Source of the DNA: Pseudomonadota bacterium
Lineage (GTDB): Bacteria > Cyanobacteriota > Vampirovibrionia > Obscuribacterales > Obscuribacteraceae
Direction: 5' to 3'
DNA: 48,733 bases
Assembly (NCBI GenBank): GCA_021324135.1
Contig: JAJPJO010000167.1
Coordinates: 1-48,733 of the forward strand
Positions 1 to 8,792 of the stretch are shown here, piece by piece (the stretch's first letter is position 1; the number at the start of each line of letters is the position of its first letter). Below the pieces are notes generated by a model. That model saw nothing but the letters and a program-made list of their open reading frames with translations. It had not been told where the DNA came from and did not search any database. Made by a program: the position numbers and the translations under genes.

Positions 1-1089
1 CGCGTTATTTCGCAACTCGATTTTTGCGTTGATCAGAACCAGACAACCGTATCTCACCATAGGCACGAGAACAAATAACGTTCCATATGTAACCAGCATG
101 TATATCAGCGGTTTGAAGGCGACGAGTATATCGCGGACCGCTTGAACGTGCAGGAAAAGAAACCAGCTGCCAAAAAAGTTTACTGCAGCCAGCGCATAGA
201 CCATAATCATTTCACCGGAGGGAACATTGGTGAACTTCCACTGCCACTCATTGAGAAAGGTCGGCAAGCGATGAAAATGCGGTTTCTCAGCGGTGACCTG
301 CATGGCCGGGAAAAGATAAATGATGTCACCATCCTCGGTGACTTCCGGACGACCATCGAAGCGTACAAGAACCGGCAAAACGCCGTCTTCATTCTGCGGG
401 TCCGCCCCCGTATATGGTGCCAGTTGCTCGGCTGTCACCACACCCTGGTTTTGCCGGATCAAATCGGCGATCATGCTCCATTTGCGCTCCTCCAGGTTTA
501 GATTCGGATTGCCGTCGCCAAACAAGAAGGAAAAGCAATTGAAGAAGAAATTGCTCTTGGAGGGTGTTTGGATTGTCGGTTTGTCGATGCTGTAACTGCG
601 CCGATCGCTGTATGAGCCATAGGTCGACCAGAACAAAATATCGCGCAGTATCAGGTAGTCGAAAAATGAGAAACGAAAATTGAAGCCTCGATCGCGATCG
701 CCGGAGCCGCCGCCGCGCGTCGCGTATGTGATCAGTATGTAGAACAGCACGACTATGGCGATCAAGCTCAAAATGAGCATGATGCCGAATGAGATGCGCA
801 AGAGGAAGAAACCGGCTGAAAAAGCGCTAGCAAAGACGCGCTCGAAGACACGTTTTATACCCTTCGCCAGATAGGCGGCCTGGAAGCCGGGCGTGAAGCG
901 ATAGGCCAGATCACCGCCTTTACTGACCTCCAGGTGACCTTGCGTTTCCGAGGCGATTTGATTGAGTTCCGCCGTCACCTTCAGCAGCGGCAGTCCGGTT
1001 TTCGAGGCGACATCAGCGGCCGTAACCCGGCGCCCGAGATCGTCTATTGCTTTCAATACGACTGTTCGTTCTTTTGTCGCTGTCGTCAT
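1..1089 (-). CDS. Winged-helix-like, multi-pass membrane protein of a cyanobacterial/plastid-type family (3' end cut by window edge)
   Basis: The reading frame is open from the ATG at 1089 to the window edge (363 codons), so the C-terminus is missing. The first ~65 residues read like a small winged-helix domain (ERTVVLKAIDDLGRRVTAADV, then a GDLAYRF wing-like turn). A hydrophobic segment follows at about residues 95-125, then a motif block containing SNFFFNCFSFLFGDGNPN and LEERKW with AEQLAPY, then further membrane segments. I recall this block from cyanobacterial and plant-plastid hypothetical proteins, some labelled iron-sulfur cluster biosynthesis family without firm biochemistry; this is from memory. 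The ATG overlaps the stop of the OPT transporter by one base (TAATG), which suggests translational coupling. Function unknown. Confidence 0.75.
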   Translation of the reverse strand, partial: MTTATKERTVVLKAIDDLGRRVTAADVASKTGLPLLKVTAELNQIASETQGHLEVSKGGDLAYRFTPGFQAAYLAKGIKRVFERVFASAFSAGFFLLRISFGIMLILSLIAIVVLFYILITYATRGGGSGDRDRGFNFRFSFFDYLILRDILFWSTYGSYSDRRSYSIDKPTIQTPSKSNFFFNCFSFLFGDGNPNLNLEERKWSMIADLIRQNQGVVTAEQLAPYTGADPQNEDGVLPVLVRFDGRPEVTEDGDIIYLFPAMQVTAEKPHFHRLPTFLNEWQWKFTNVPSGEMIMVYALAAVNFFGSWFLFLHVQAVRDILVAFKPLIYMLVTYGTLFVLVPMVRYGCLVLINAKIELRNNA

Positions 1090-3131
1090 TACCTTAATTT
1101 ACCTAGCTCCGCGGCTGCGGTGATCATTGCGATTATGGCGCACATAAGCGATTCACCGGCAATAGCTCCGGAAGCTACTGGAACCACATAGAGGGTTGCT
1201 GTTCTATTAGACATTTTCGCCCAGATGGCGGCAATGAGCGCGCCTATGAAAAAGGATAAACTATTGGCGAAGGGAACTACCCAAGATAGTCCTAAACCCA
1301 TTGATGAAGGCAGATATTTCTTAACGTTCTTCGGAGCATAGAGCTCCAGCACAGCCAGGACAATGCCCAGGAAAGCGCCGACGAGAAGACCGGTTCGCGC
1401 CATGGGCGGAATGAAGTCGATGCCCTTGGACAGCGCCTCGGCGACCGCTTTCCACATATTCGCCGCCGGCGGGTTGAACTTCTCGAGTGCTTCTTTATCG
1501 GGAACCATCAAGTACCAGGCTGGAACAATAGCAAGACTCCCGAAAAAAATGCCGATGAATTGCGCGATGAATTGCTTTCTGGCATTGGCTCCCAGCAAAT
1601 AACCGCTCTTCAAATCGGTGAGCAGGTCGGCTGAGCTGCTGGCGATGTTGGCTGTGACACTGGCTGCCATCAGATTGGTCGTGATGTTGGATGGCGCCAG
1701 AAGCGCGTATGTCAGCTGCGTGATCTTGCCCATCGGCCCTACCGGTGTTATGTCAGTTTCGCCGGTGGACCGGCAGGCGACAAGCGCCAGAAAGAAGCTC
1801 AATACGACTGCCAAAAGTCCCAGCGGGATGGAAATTGAAAATGCGATCGCCTGCAAGGCGACCATCATCAAGGTCAGTGGAATCAAACCGATTACCAGCC
1901 AGCGCGCCGGCACTTCGATGCGCGCCAGCGCGTCCTCGCCGCCCCCGCCCTGAGCAGCCATGCGCGCCGATGTGAAAGCTTTGGCGATGGTTTTCCATTG
2001 CAAGGCAAAAGAGGTCAGTCCGGAGGCGACAAGCAGAGCCGTTCCCGGCCATAAAGACCATTTGATTAGCTTGGCCGGCTCGACGATTTCATGCACCCCG
2101 TTTTCATGAACGAGGTTCAACATATACGGTCCAACGACGAGGTAGAGCAAGAGCGCGCCGATCAGCATGGATACTGAAACTCGCAGTCCGACGATCATGC
2201 CGGCGCCGATCAGCAGCACGCTCGGCTCGAAACCGAAATTAGGCATCTGCGCGCAATCGACGCCCGCGACCCTGATCGGAAAGGGAATCAACTCCGGAAT
2301 TTTAAGACCGAGAGCCTTTTGCCAGGCGAAGTCGCCTTTGCCGAGGAAGCCCGTGATTGCCCCAACTACCAGAGCCGCCACCAGAGAGTAAGCCTGCGAA
2401 ATCGCCTCTTTTCCCTGACCGTAGAGGCTCTTCAATGTCTCAGCGGCGGCGATGCCGCTCGGGAATGCCAGCTGTTCTCGATTAATCATCTGCCTTTTCA
2501 TCGGCACAGCCAGGAAAACGCCGAGCGCCGCCGAGCACAGCGTCCATGGCAAAATATATTTCCAATCAATGTGCACTCCGGTAATCAAAAGCAGTGCACC
2601 AAATGCGGTGCCGATCGTCGCCCCGGTAGAATAGCCTGCTGCCGATGCCGTGGACTGCATGCAATTGTTCTCCAGGATCGACATGGGCGACAGCATGGGC
2701 AGCACCAGGCGGATCGTTCGCCAGATCACGAAGGATAGAACGCAGGCGGTGATAGCCACGCCGAAACTCCAGCCCACTTTCAATGTCGTGTAGAGATTGG
2801 AGATAGACATGAGCGAGCCCAGGATGCCGCCCATGATCACCGCCCGTAGTGTCAGCTGCGGAACATTGTCTCCCTGGTAAATGTTTTTGAGCCAATGCTC
2901 CTGCCGGCGCTCGAACTCTTCATCACTGGGAAGACTCGGACCCTCGACGCCCGGCTGAGGCGCCTCGGCATGCATGCCGACCTGCTCGGAGGGAGGGATA
3001 TAGATTTCTTCCGTGCGCTCACCAGGAGGATCATTGCTCTCATTTGCAGGCGGCACTTCCCACTCATCAGTCGAGTCATCCGGGAGATACTTTTTGACGG
3101 GCTCCTTCGGCTCTTGTTTTTCTTCGCTCAT
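1089..3131 (-). CDS. OPT-family oligopeptide transporter
   Basis: 680 residues, a typical length for bacterial OPT (oligopeptide transporter) secondary carriers, which import peptides or metal chelates across the inner membrane, usually with protons. Residues 1-90 form an acidic, Pro-rich cytoplasmic tail, longer than strictly needed. Many hydrophobic helices follow, with the family segments NLYTTLKVGWSFG (about 112-124) and ENNCMQSTASAAGYSTG. Substrate cannot be read from sequence. It lies 18 bp downstream of the glutamate dehydrogenase gene and overlaps the next gene by one base, so the three look like one transcript. Peptide import beside glutamate deamination would fit amino-acid catabolism (inference). 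Confidence 0.9.
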   Translation of the reverse strand: MSEEKQEPKEPVKKYLPDDSTDEWEVPPANESNDPPGERTEEIYIPPSEQVGMHAEAPQPGVEGPSLPSDEEFERRQEHWLKNIYQGDNVPQLTLRAVIMGGILGSLMSISNLYTTLKVGWSFGVAITACVLSFVIWRTIRLVLPMLSPMSILENNCMQSTASAAGYSTGATIGTAFGALLLITGVHIDWKYILPWTLCSAALGVFLAVPMKRQMINREQLAFPSGIAAAETLKSLYGQGKEAISQAYSLVAALVVGAITGFLGKGDFAWQKALGLKIPELIPFPIRVAGVDCAQMPNFGFEPSVLLIGAGMIVGLRVSVSMLIGALLLYLVVGPYMLNLVHENGVHEIVEPAKLIKWSLWPGTALLVASGLTSFALQWKTIAKAFTSARMAAQGGGGEDALARIEVPARWLVIGLIPLTLMMVALQAIAFSISIPLGLLAVVLSFFLALVACRSTGETDITPVGPMGKITQLTYALLAPSNITTNLMAASVTANIASSSADLLTDLKSGYLLGANARKQFIAQFIGIFFGSLAIVPAWYLMVPDKEALEKFNPPAANMWKAVAEALSKGIDFIPPMARTGLLVGAFLGIVLAVLELYAPKNVKKYLPSSMGLGLSWVVPFANSLSFFIGALIAAIWAKMSNRTATLYVVPVASGAIAGESLMCAIIAMITAAAELGKLR

Positions 3132-3149
3132 TTAATCGGCTCCGCCAAC

Positions 3150-4409
3150 TCAAGATCTGATCAAACAAAATGCATCGGTCTCCAGGCCTCTCAGCGCGGT
3201 GGCACTGGCGACGCGTGATATAGCCAGCTGGAAAGCCGCCGTCCGAAAATCGCAATGGCTCGATTTTGCAATCGAGCGAATCTCGCGATATGCATCCATC
3301 ATGATTCCTTTCAGTTCCGTATTGACGCGATCGAGCCGCCAGCGAAACTGTTGAATATTCTGCACCCACTCGAAGTAGCTGACCACGACTCCACCGGCAT
3401 TGACGAAGATGTCGGGCAAGAGAATTTTGCCGGACTTCAAGAAATACTCGTCAGCCTCAGGAGTCGTCGGGCCATTGGCGGCTTCGATAATGTAGCGTGC
3501 CTGAATGTCCTTGGCGTTGTCTTTGGTGAGCACCCCGCCAAGCGCAGCCGGAATAAGAACATCGCAATCAGTGCTTAGCAACATGTCTCTTTGCAGCGGC
3601 TCGGCATGAGGGAAACCGACGACCGTGCCGCTGACTTTAGCGAAAGCCATGAGGGCAGGAATGTCTATGCCTTCGCGATTGATAATGGCGCCGCCATAAT
3701 CGGAGATGGCAACGACTTTGCCGCCTGCCGCTGCGATGAACTGAGCCACGAAGGAGCCGACGTTGCCGAAGCCTTGAATGGCGAAACTGAGCTCGGTAAT
3801 GCTCTTTCCTTCATCGGCCATGAGCGCTTCGATGGCGTAGTAAACGCCCTGACCGGTAGCCGCTTCCCGTCCCTCCGAGCCGCCCAGCTCAAGCGGTTTG
3901 CCTGTCACCACCGCCGGTGTCCAGCCGTGGTACTTCGAGAATTGATCGACAATCCAGGCCATGGTTTGTGCGTTTGTACCCATATCTGGAGCAGGAACAT
4001 CGAGCTGCGGTCCGATGATGTCATGGATCTCGTCGATGAAGGCGCGCGTTATTCTCTGCAATTCCTGGTGGGAGAGCTTGCCGGGGTCACAACTGATGCC
4101 CCCTTTGGCTCCGCCGTAGGGTATGTTGACGACGGCTGTTTTCCAGGTCATCAGTGACGCCAGCGAGTTGACTTCATCGGGATCGACTTCGGGGTGGTAG
4201 CGCAGCCCTCCTTTCATCGGTCCGCGAGAAGAGTCGTGCTGAACCCGAAATCCGGTGAATGAAGCAACCTCTTTGTTGTCAAGCTCAACTACGATCTCGA
4301 CTTTCACCTCGCGCTTGGCGCTCATCAAAACGCGCTCCAGCTGCGCCTGCATGCCGAGTTCTTTTGAAGCTTTTCTAAAATAGTAATTAGTCTGCTCTGA
4401 AGCTTTCAT
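3150..4409 (-). CDS. gdhA: Glutamate dehydrogenase (Glu/Leu/Phe/Val dehydrogenase family)
   Basis: 419 residues, the usual size of hexameric GDH, which interconverts glutamate with 2-oxoglutarate and ammonia using NAD(P). Visible family motifs: GPMKGGLRYHP (substrate Lys at about 66), the second Lys in TWKTA (about 90), catalytic Lys in YGGAKGGI (about 102), DVPAPDMGTN (about 137-146) and the Rossmann loop GFGNVGS (213-219). Cofactor preference cannot be assigned with confidence. It is the first gene of the run gdhA - OPT transporter - membrane protein. A GGAAGG lies about 13 nt before the ATG, rather far, and a TATGAT-like -10 (minus strand, 4458-4463) is possible upstream. Confidence 0.95.
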   Translation of the reverse strand: MKASEQTNYYFRKASKELGMQAQLERVLMSAKREVKVEIVVELDNKEVASFTGFRVQHDSSRGPMKGGLRYHPEVDPDEVNSLASLMTWKTAVVNIPYGGAKGGISCDPGKLSHQELQRITRAFIDEIHDIIGPQLDVPAPDMGTNAQTMAWIVDQFSKYHGWTPAVVTGKPLELGGSEGREAATGQGVYYAIEALMADEGKSITELSFAIQGFGNVGSFVAQFIAAAGGKVVAISDYGGAIINREGIDIPALMAFAKVSGTVVGFPHAEPLQRDMLLSTDCDVLIPAALGGVLTKDNAKDIQARYIIEAANGPTTPEADEYFLKSGKILLPDIFVNAGGVVVSYFEWVQNIQQFRWRLDRVNTELKGIMMDAYREIRSIAKSSHCDFRTAAFQLAISRVASATALRGLETDAFCLIRS

Positions 4410-4485
4410 CGTGCTTGGGTCGCCTTCCTAACCGTTTACCTTGAGTGCTGATAGTAAATCATATTTTCCAAGACTCATGTTAGCT

Positions 4486-4644
4486 TTATTGGGTAGGGTT
4501 TCCAGCCGTCGCGGATGAGTCATGGATGAGGAATCGTACGCCATCTGAGTTCAGGCTGACAAAACAATATCCGAAGAGCTGGTAGTGAACCTGCGCTTCG
4601 GATACGGTACGCGACATGGATAAAATATAGAGTTGCTCTGTCAT
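4486..4644 (-). CDS. Possible small protein (52 aa), unknown
   Basis: A 52-residue frame starting at the ATG at 4644, with GGAGG one base before the start, which is closer than usual. The peptide includes the stretch FGYCFVSLNSDGVRFLIHDS, which looks moderately protein-like. The frame overlaps a 9-bp inverted repeat, so the DNA may instead encode RNA structure. The longer version starting at 4725 has no clear ribosome site. No family is recognised; the gene may not be real. Confidence 0.25.
   Translation of the reverse strand: MTEQLYILSMSRTVSEAQVHYQLFGYCFVSLNSDGVRFLIHDSSATAGNPTQ
4568..4604. other. 9-bp inverted repeat (hairpin)
   Basis: TATCCGAAG at 4568-4576 is perfectly complementary to CTTCGGATA at 4596-4604, with a 19-nt loop. 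No T-run follows on either strand, so it is not a standard terminator. It may be a stem in the gdhA upstream region or in a small RNA. Confidence 0.4.
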
Positions 4645-4685
4645 GCCTCCGTGACATCGCGCCTGGGCCGTTTTTAATGCATTTT

Positions 4686-4697
4686 TGTGGTACCACA
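4686..4697. promoter_or_regulatory. 12-bp palindrome TGTGGTACCACA, possible operator
   Basis: A perfect 12-bp palindrome about 60 bp upstream of the candidate -35 for the gene at 4810. It could bind a dimeric regulator, but roughly a dozen such palindromes are expected by chance in a window of this size. Confidence 0.25.
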
Positions 4698-4752
4698 TGC
4701 GGTGCAAGCCGGAGCGCAAGGGCATCAGACTAGCGCCCGAAGTTTGATCATT

Positions 4753-4780
4753 TTGAAATTGGGGAAGTTGGGCATACTAT
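4753..4780 (+). promoter_or_regulatory. Candidate sigma-70-type promoter for the exported protein at 4810
   Basis: TTGAAA (4753-4758) and TACTAT (4775-4780) are separated by 16 bp. The predicted start site is ~25 nt before the ATG at 4810. The -10 matches the consensus at 4 of 6 positions. Confidence 0.35.
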
Positions 4781-4809
4781 GGTAAGAGCCGTAAGCGCGG
4801 AGAAATATC

Positions 4810-5463
4810 ATGCAGACCAAATGTTTGAATTCGCTTTTAATTGCAGTCTTCGTCTTGACGTCGATAAAAATGGAAGGAGCCGGGGCACAGGCACCCGCAG
4901 AAGTACCAACCGGCGTAGTTTCATCGAGTCCGGACGCGTCGAAAATAAGCAACCAGGGGATTGCCGAAGGACCGATGAGTACCGAACGCCAATCACTGCT
5001 TCAAATGATTAAGTCTGTTCAGAGTCAGGGGATTGGAGTCGATAGTTATATGCAGCTCTTCAATGCGATCGAGCAGAAGGTACGTTCCGGAGCCAAAGCT
5101 GAGGATGTAGAGCCTGAAATCACTCGACTTAGTAAAGCTGTCCAGGAGCAAGCAAGCAGGCTGCGCGCCATCAAAGATCAGAGGGTTAATTATCAAAAGG
5201 TTAATCCGGCCAAAAAAGCGACAGTGGATGGCCGCACTTCCCATAGTGGTACCAGTGGCAGATTACCAACTTCTGCAGCCTACGATGATACAAAAAGGCA
5301 CGCCGAGGCAACGCAGGCTGCACAATACGACAAAATGAATGATTTGGGAAACAGCATCGGCCGGATGCGCGCTGATGCCGACGCGCGGGGGAAGCGCAAT
5401 GCACCACTACCCGGTGAGACTATACCTCAATGGTATAAGCGCACAAATGGCGGGCGTTTGTAA
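4810..5463 (+). CDS. Exported helical protein of unknown function
   Basis: 217 residues. The N-terminus (MQTKCLNSLLIAVFVLTS, then Ala/Gly residues ending GAGAQAPAE) looks like a Sec signal peptide, so the product is probably periplasmic or secreted. The middle (about 55-120) is predicted helical, with charged heptad-like spacing (SLLQMIKSVQ, MQLFNAIEQKV, EITRLSKAVQEQASRLRAIK). The C-terminal third is Gly/Ser/Lys-rich and ends in PLPGETIPQWYKR. GGAG sits 8 nt before the ATG. The start is supported by this site and the signal peptide. No family is recognised. The next gene starts 86 bp downstream on the same strand. Confidence 0.7.
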   Translation: MQTKCLNSLLIAVFVLTSIKMEGAGAQAPAEVPTGVVSSSPDASKISNQGIAEGPMSTERQSLLQMIKSVQSQGIGVDSYMQLFNAIEQKVRSGAKAEDVEPEITRLSKAVQEQASRLRAIKDQRVNYQKVNPAKKATVDGRTSHSGTSGRLPTSAAYDDTKRHAEATQAAQYDKMNDLGNSIGRMRADADARGKRNAPLPGETIPQWYKRTNGGRL

Positions 5464-5549
5464 AAATGCAAACGCACGGATGCCTGTCGCCACTACAGAC
5501 GGTGCATATATGGTATCTTAAGCTTTAAAAACAGGCAGGATACGTTTGT

Positions 5550-6320
5550 ATGATTCAAACCATAGCGCCGGCTCTCAAGTGTTTGCTTGACCAGTTGATT
5601 GATTACGCCGGTTTATATCCGCCGGCGCAGTTGTCTTTGGAGGCTGCGCTGGCCAATTATGAAAGTTATAGAGCCGGTGAGCACGCCTGGATGTTGCGCT
5701 ATTTTGTCGTCGGTGCTGCCGAGCTTGACAGAGTGCCGCGTTCACTGGGCGGATATCTGTCGGTTCTGGCACAAGCTGATGAGCCTCGCTCAGCATGCAT
5801 TGAGACAAACTCGATTGTAAAAGTTCAGCGTTCCTCATACTGTGAAATTGCCACGGACAATCTCGATCAACTGAACGCCGTCAAGGAAGCGGGCGCCTTT
5901 GCCAAAATCCGCTGTGGCGGCGTCAAGCCGGAGGCGATTCCCGCTTGCGAAAATGTCGCCGCCTTCATCCGAGCATGCGCTCAGCGGAGACTGCCGTTCA
6001 AAGCAACTGCCGGATTACACCATCCGATTCGAGCGCAGCAGGCTTTGACGTATGAAAACGCTGCACCACGGGCGGTGATGCATGGATTTGTGAATGTTCT
6101 GATGGCAGCGGCATTTGCATGGCATGGTGAAAAGGAGATTGAGCCGATAATAGCCGACGGCGATGCCCAATCGTTTCGCTTCGACGAGCGGGCGCACTGG
6201 CGGGATAAATCGCTGTCATTGCCTGAACTGAAAGATGCGCGCGCCAACTTCATGCACGCCATAGGATCGTGCTCTTTTGAAGAGCCAATCAGCGATTTAA
6301 AATCATTGGGTTGGCTGTAG
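5550..6320 (+). CDS. Conserved hypothetical protein (DYAGLYPPA / FKATAGLHHP type)
   Basis: 256 residues, soluble, with no signal peptide. Highly conserved-looking motifs are spread along the chain: DYAGLYPPAQLS near residue 18, AKIRCGGVKPEAIP at about 118-131, PFKATAGLHHPIR near 154, AVMHGFVNVLMAAAF near 180, and a C-terminal IGSCSFEEPISDLKSLGWL. I recall this combination from hypothetical proteins of soil and sludge bacteria. Its conserved His, Lys and acidic residues resemble an enzyme, possibly TIM-barrel-like, but no reaction is known to me. AGGA lies about 9 nt before the ATG. The kinase at 6364 follows after 43 bp, so co-transcription is possible. Confidence 0.8.
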   Translation: MIQTIAPALKCLLDQLIDYAGLYPPAQLSLEAALANYESYRAGEHAWMLRYFVVGAAELDRVPRSLGGYLSVLAQADEPRSACIETNSIVKVQRSSYCEIATDNLDQLNAVKEAGAFAKIRCGGVKPEAIPACENVAAFIRACAQRRLPFKATAGLHHPIRAQQALTYENAAPRAVMHGFVNVLMAAAFAWHGEKEIEPIIADGDAQSFRFDERAHWRDKSLSLPELKDARANFMHAIGSCSFEEPISDLKSLGWL

Positions 6321-6363
6321 AGGATGTGATACAGTTTGAATGTAGTCCATCACGGCTGGCGAG

Positions 6364-8775
6364 ATGGCGGAAAGCTGCCCGACTTGCAAAAAACCCATAC
6401 GAACGAAAAGCGGGTCCTTGACTCAATGGCTCTTGCTTGACTCATATTGTGACTGCGAAATCAAGCAAAGGATCTCGCCTGCTTCTGATTCAGTGTCAAA
6501 CGCACCGATTTGCAGCCGCTGTTTAAAAGCAAAAACCACACCAAGACCTGGGTCTTTGACGCAATGGATTTTTGCCGCGGAAAGATGTTTTTGTCCTCCG
6601 GAGGCTGGAACCTTTGAACTCAAAGGACAGGGGTCAGCGGCTGATTCGCCTGCCGCCGCGGTTGAAAACGTTCCGGCGGTGCAAGACGATTTGACGCAAT
6701 ATTGGGATGAGGTTCCCGATGGCTTTCCTGGCGAACGCTACAAAATAATCAAGGAAGTGGGCAGAGGTTACTCGGGCATCGTATATGCATGCACGGATCT
6801 TTTGCTAAACAAAAAGGTGGCGGTCAAGACCTTATATAGTGATCTGTTTTCCGCCGAAGAGATAATGCGCTTTCAGATGGAGGCCAAGGCGGCGAGCCGT
6901 TTCAATCATCCCGGTCTGGTGCAGGTCCTGGACTTCGGTTCTGCACCCGGGGGGCAACCATATATGGTGATGGAGTTTGTAAACGGACGGACTCTAAAAG
7001 AGATCATTGGTATTCACGGCGGTCTTGCTATGGACTGGCTATTCCCGGTCTTCGAGCAAATCTCGGATGCGCTGCAGCATGCTCATAGATGCGGAGTGCT
7101 TCACAGAGATCTGACGCCCAACAATATTTTGATTTCCGGAAGTCCTCCCGACATTCAGGTCAAGGTGATCGATTTTGGAATCGCCGCCCTTCAGCATCCG
7201 ACGACCCTTGCTCTCGCGCAAGAGAAATCTGTTGCCATGGTCGGCACGCCTCTGTACATGAGTCCGGATCAGGTGAATGGGCTACCTTTCGATCATAGAT
7301 CCGACATCTACTCTCTTGGCTGTGTCATGTTCGAGGCGATTACCGGATCGGTTCCATTTTTCGGCGCCAATGCTGCTGAAACGATTTCAATGCATCGGAA
7401 CTCAGACATCCCGGCACTGCGAACCATCAAACCGGAGATTGAATGCTCCGCGGCTCTGGAAGGGATCGTTCGAAAATGTCTGGCTAAAGATCCATTCGAT
7501 CGTTTTCAATCCTCATCGGAGCTGCATAAAGAACTTACTGCCCTGAGCCTGGAATCTGCTCCTGATCATAAGCTCGCAGGCTCAGCCGATGTCGACGACA
7601 AAATCATTGAAGGAACGATAGAAGACAATGCCCTCAAAGATGATGGTCAGTCACGCAAATACAGGTTCGGCATCCTGATTCTCTCTGGCGCTGTTCTGCT
7701 GAGCGCCGGCGCTTGGACATGGCATCATCTCTCCAGCTCCACGATCAAATCACAACCGAGCAAGGATTCCGATCGCTCGATAACGATCATCGAGCCAATC
7801 GACAAGACGAGAAAGAATGCGATAGAGGCAAGCAATGCCGATGACGATGCAGTCGATTCTCAGATGGAGGCCTCGCATGTGCGGAATGCGATCTCCGGAA
7901 ATGTTGTAGAGCTATACAACTGGACCTTCAGTGACAAGCAAATTGATGCAATTGTCGAGGCCAAGAAGAGACTGAAACTTTTTCACGTGCGCCGGTATGA
8001 CGGTGTCACGGCTGCTCGAATGAAAAAACTTGCTGCTGTGCCGATCGAACATGCCGCTTTCTGGGTCACGGATATCGACGATGATGGCGTGATCGAAGTC
8101 TCGAGATGGAAAGATCTGCAATCGCTTGAATTGAACACCTGCTCTGGTGTGCACGACAAAGGAGTTTCCGCCCTGCTTAATCGAAGGGAGCTATTCGGCG
8201 TTACCGTTAAGGATGTTTCGGCGACCAGCAAGTCGATTGAGAAGCTCGCCGGCTTGTCTAAAATGCGGAACCTGCTCATTGGCGGCATCAAGCTGGAGCC
8301 CGACGCTTGCAAAGCCCTCGCCAAAACAGGACTTTGGAAACTCGAGCTCGAGCGCACGCAAGTAGACGGCAAAGAATTGGCTTATCAGTGCAAGATCAAG
8401 ACCTTGACCGGACTGAGATTGAGTTCAGAATCCGTCAATGATGCAGACATCGCGATGTTGTGCGCCAAACTGCCGCGTTTGCACGAGCTGGAGCTTCTAA
8501 AGTGCAAAAACGTAACCAATAAATGCCTGCCTGCAATAGCTGATCGAGTCGCGAATGCCACCGCCGGTGGTGAGAGGTTGCGAACATTAGTAATTAAGGA
8601 TTGTTCAATAGACAAACAAGCCTTGCCTCAATTGAAGCGCATGAAAAAGCTTGAATCTCTTGATGTTGCAGGCTCTAAGGGCATTGGCCGCAAAGAGTAT
8701 GCTGAGCTTACGCGAGCTTTGCCTGATACTAAGGTGATGATTCCTGTAAGAGAGACCGCGGCGGATGATTCATAA
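6364..8775 (+). CDS. Ser/Thr (Hanks-type) kinase with two N-terminal Cys modules, one TM segment and C-terminal leucine-rich repeats
   Basis: 803 residues. Residues 1-80 hold two Cys modules, each CxxC, about 20 residues including SLTQW, then CxC (C5/C8/C29/C31 and C50/C53/C75/C77), like small zinc ribbons. The kinase domain spans about 126-393: Gly loop VGRGYSG, Lys in VAVK (155), Glu in QMEAKAA (173), HRDLTPNN (Asp 249) and DFG (270-272). The activation segment has GTPLYMSPDQ where SPEQ is usual, and HRDL is followed by Thr rather than Lys. A single TM segment lies at about 436-452. The exterior part has repeats such as LQSLELNTCSGVHDKGVSAL, like AMN1-type leucine-rich repeats. Probably an inner-membrane receptor kinase; ligand and targets are unknown. 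The ribosome site is weak. It is a paralogue of the kinase at 46021. Confidence 0.9.
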   Translation: MAESCPTCKKPIRTKSGSLTQWLLLDSYCDCEIKQRISPASDSVSNAPICSRCLKAKTTPRPGSLTQWIFAAERCFCPPEAGTFELKGQGSAADSPAAAVENVPAVQDDLTQYWDEVPDGFPGERYKIIKEVGRGYSGIVYACTDLLLNKKVAVKTLYSDLFSAEEIMRFQMEAKAASRFNHPGLVQVLDFGSAPGGQPYMVMEFVNGRTLKEIIGIHGGLAMDWLFPVFEQISDALQHAHRCGVLHRDLTPNNILISGSPPDIQVKVIDFGIAALQHPTTLALAQEKSVAMVGTPLYMSPDQVNGLPFDHRSDIYSLGCVMFEAITGSVPFFGANAAETISMHRNSDIPALRTIKPEIECSAALEGIVRKCLAKDPFDRFQSSSELHKELTALSLESAPDHKLAGSADVDDKIIEGTIEDNALKDDGQSRKYRFGILILSGAVLLSAGAWTWHHLSSSTIKSQPSKDSDRSITIIEPIDKTRKNAIEASNADDDAVDSQMEASHVRNAISGNVVELYNWTFSDKQIDAIVEAKKRLKLFHVRRYDGVTAARMKKLAAVPIEHAAFWVTDIDDDGVIEVSRWKDLQSLELNTCSGVHDKGVSALLNRRELFGVTVKDVSATSKSIEKLAGLSKMRNLLIGGIKLEPDACKALAKTGLWKLELERTQVDGKELAYQCKIKTLTGLRLSSESVNDADIAMLCAKLPRLHELELLKCKNVTNKCLPAIADRVANATAGGERLRTLVIKDCSIDKQALPQLKRMKKLESLDVAGSKGIGRKEYAELTRALPDTKVMIPVRETAADDS

Positions 8776-8792
8776 CGTTCAAGCCTTATAGA

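Larger units (their letters stand above)
4410..4809. other. Intergenic region with inverted repeats and one possible small gene
   Basis: About 400 bp between the divergent gdhA and the exported protein at 4810. It contains a 9-bp inverted repeat (4568-4576 with 4596-4604), a 12-bp palindrome (4686-4697), a candidate promoter (4753-4780) and a possible 52-residue minus-strand gene (4486-4644). No tRNA or other recognisable RNA gene is seen. Confidence 0.5.
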
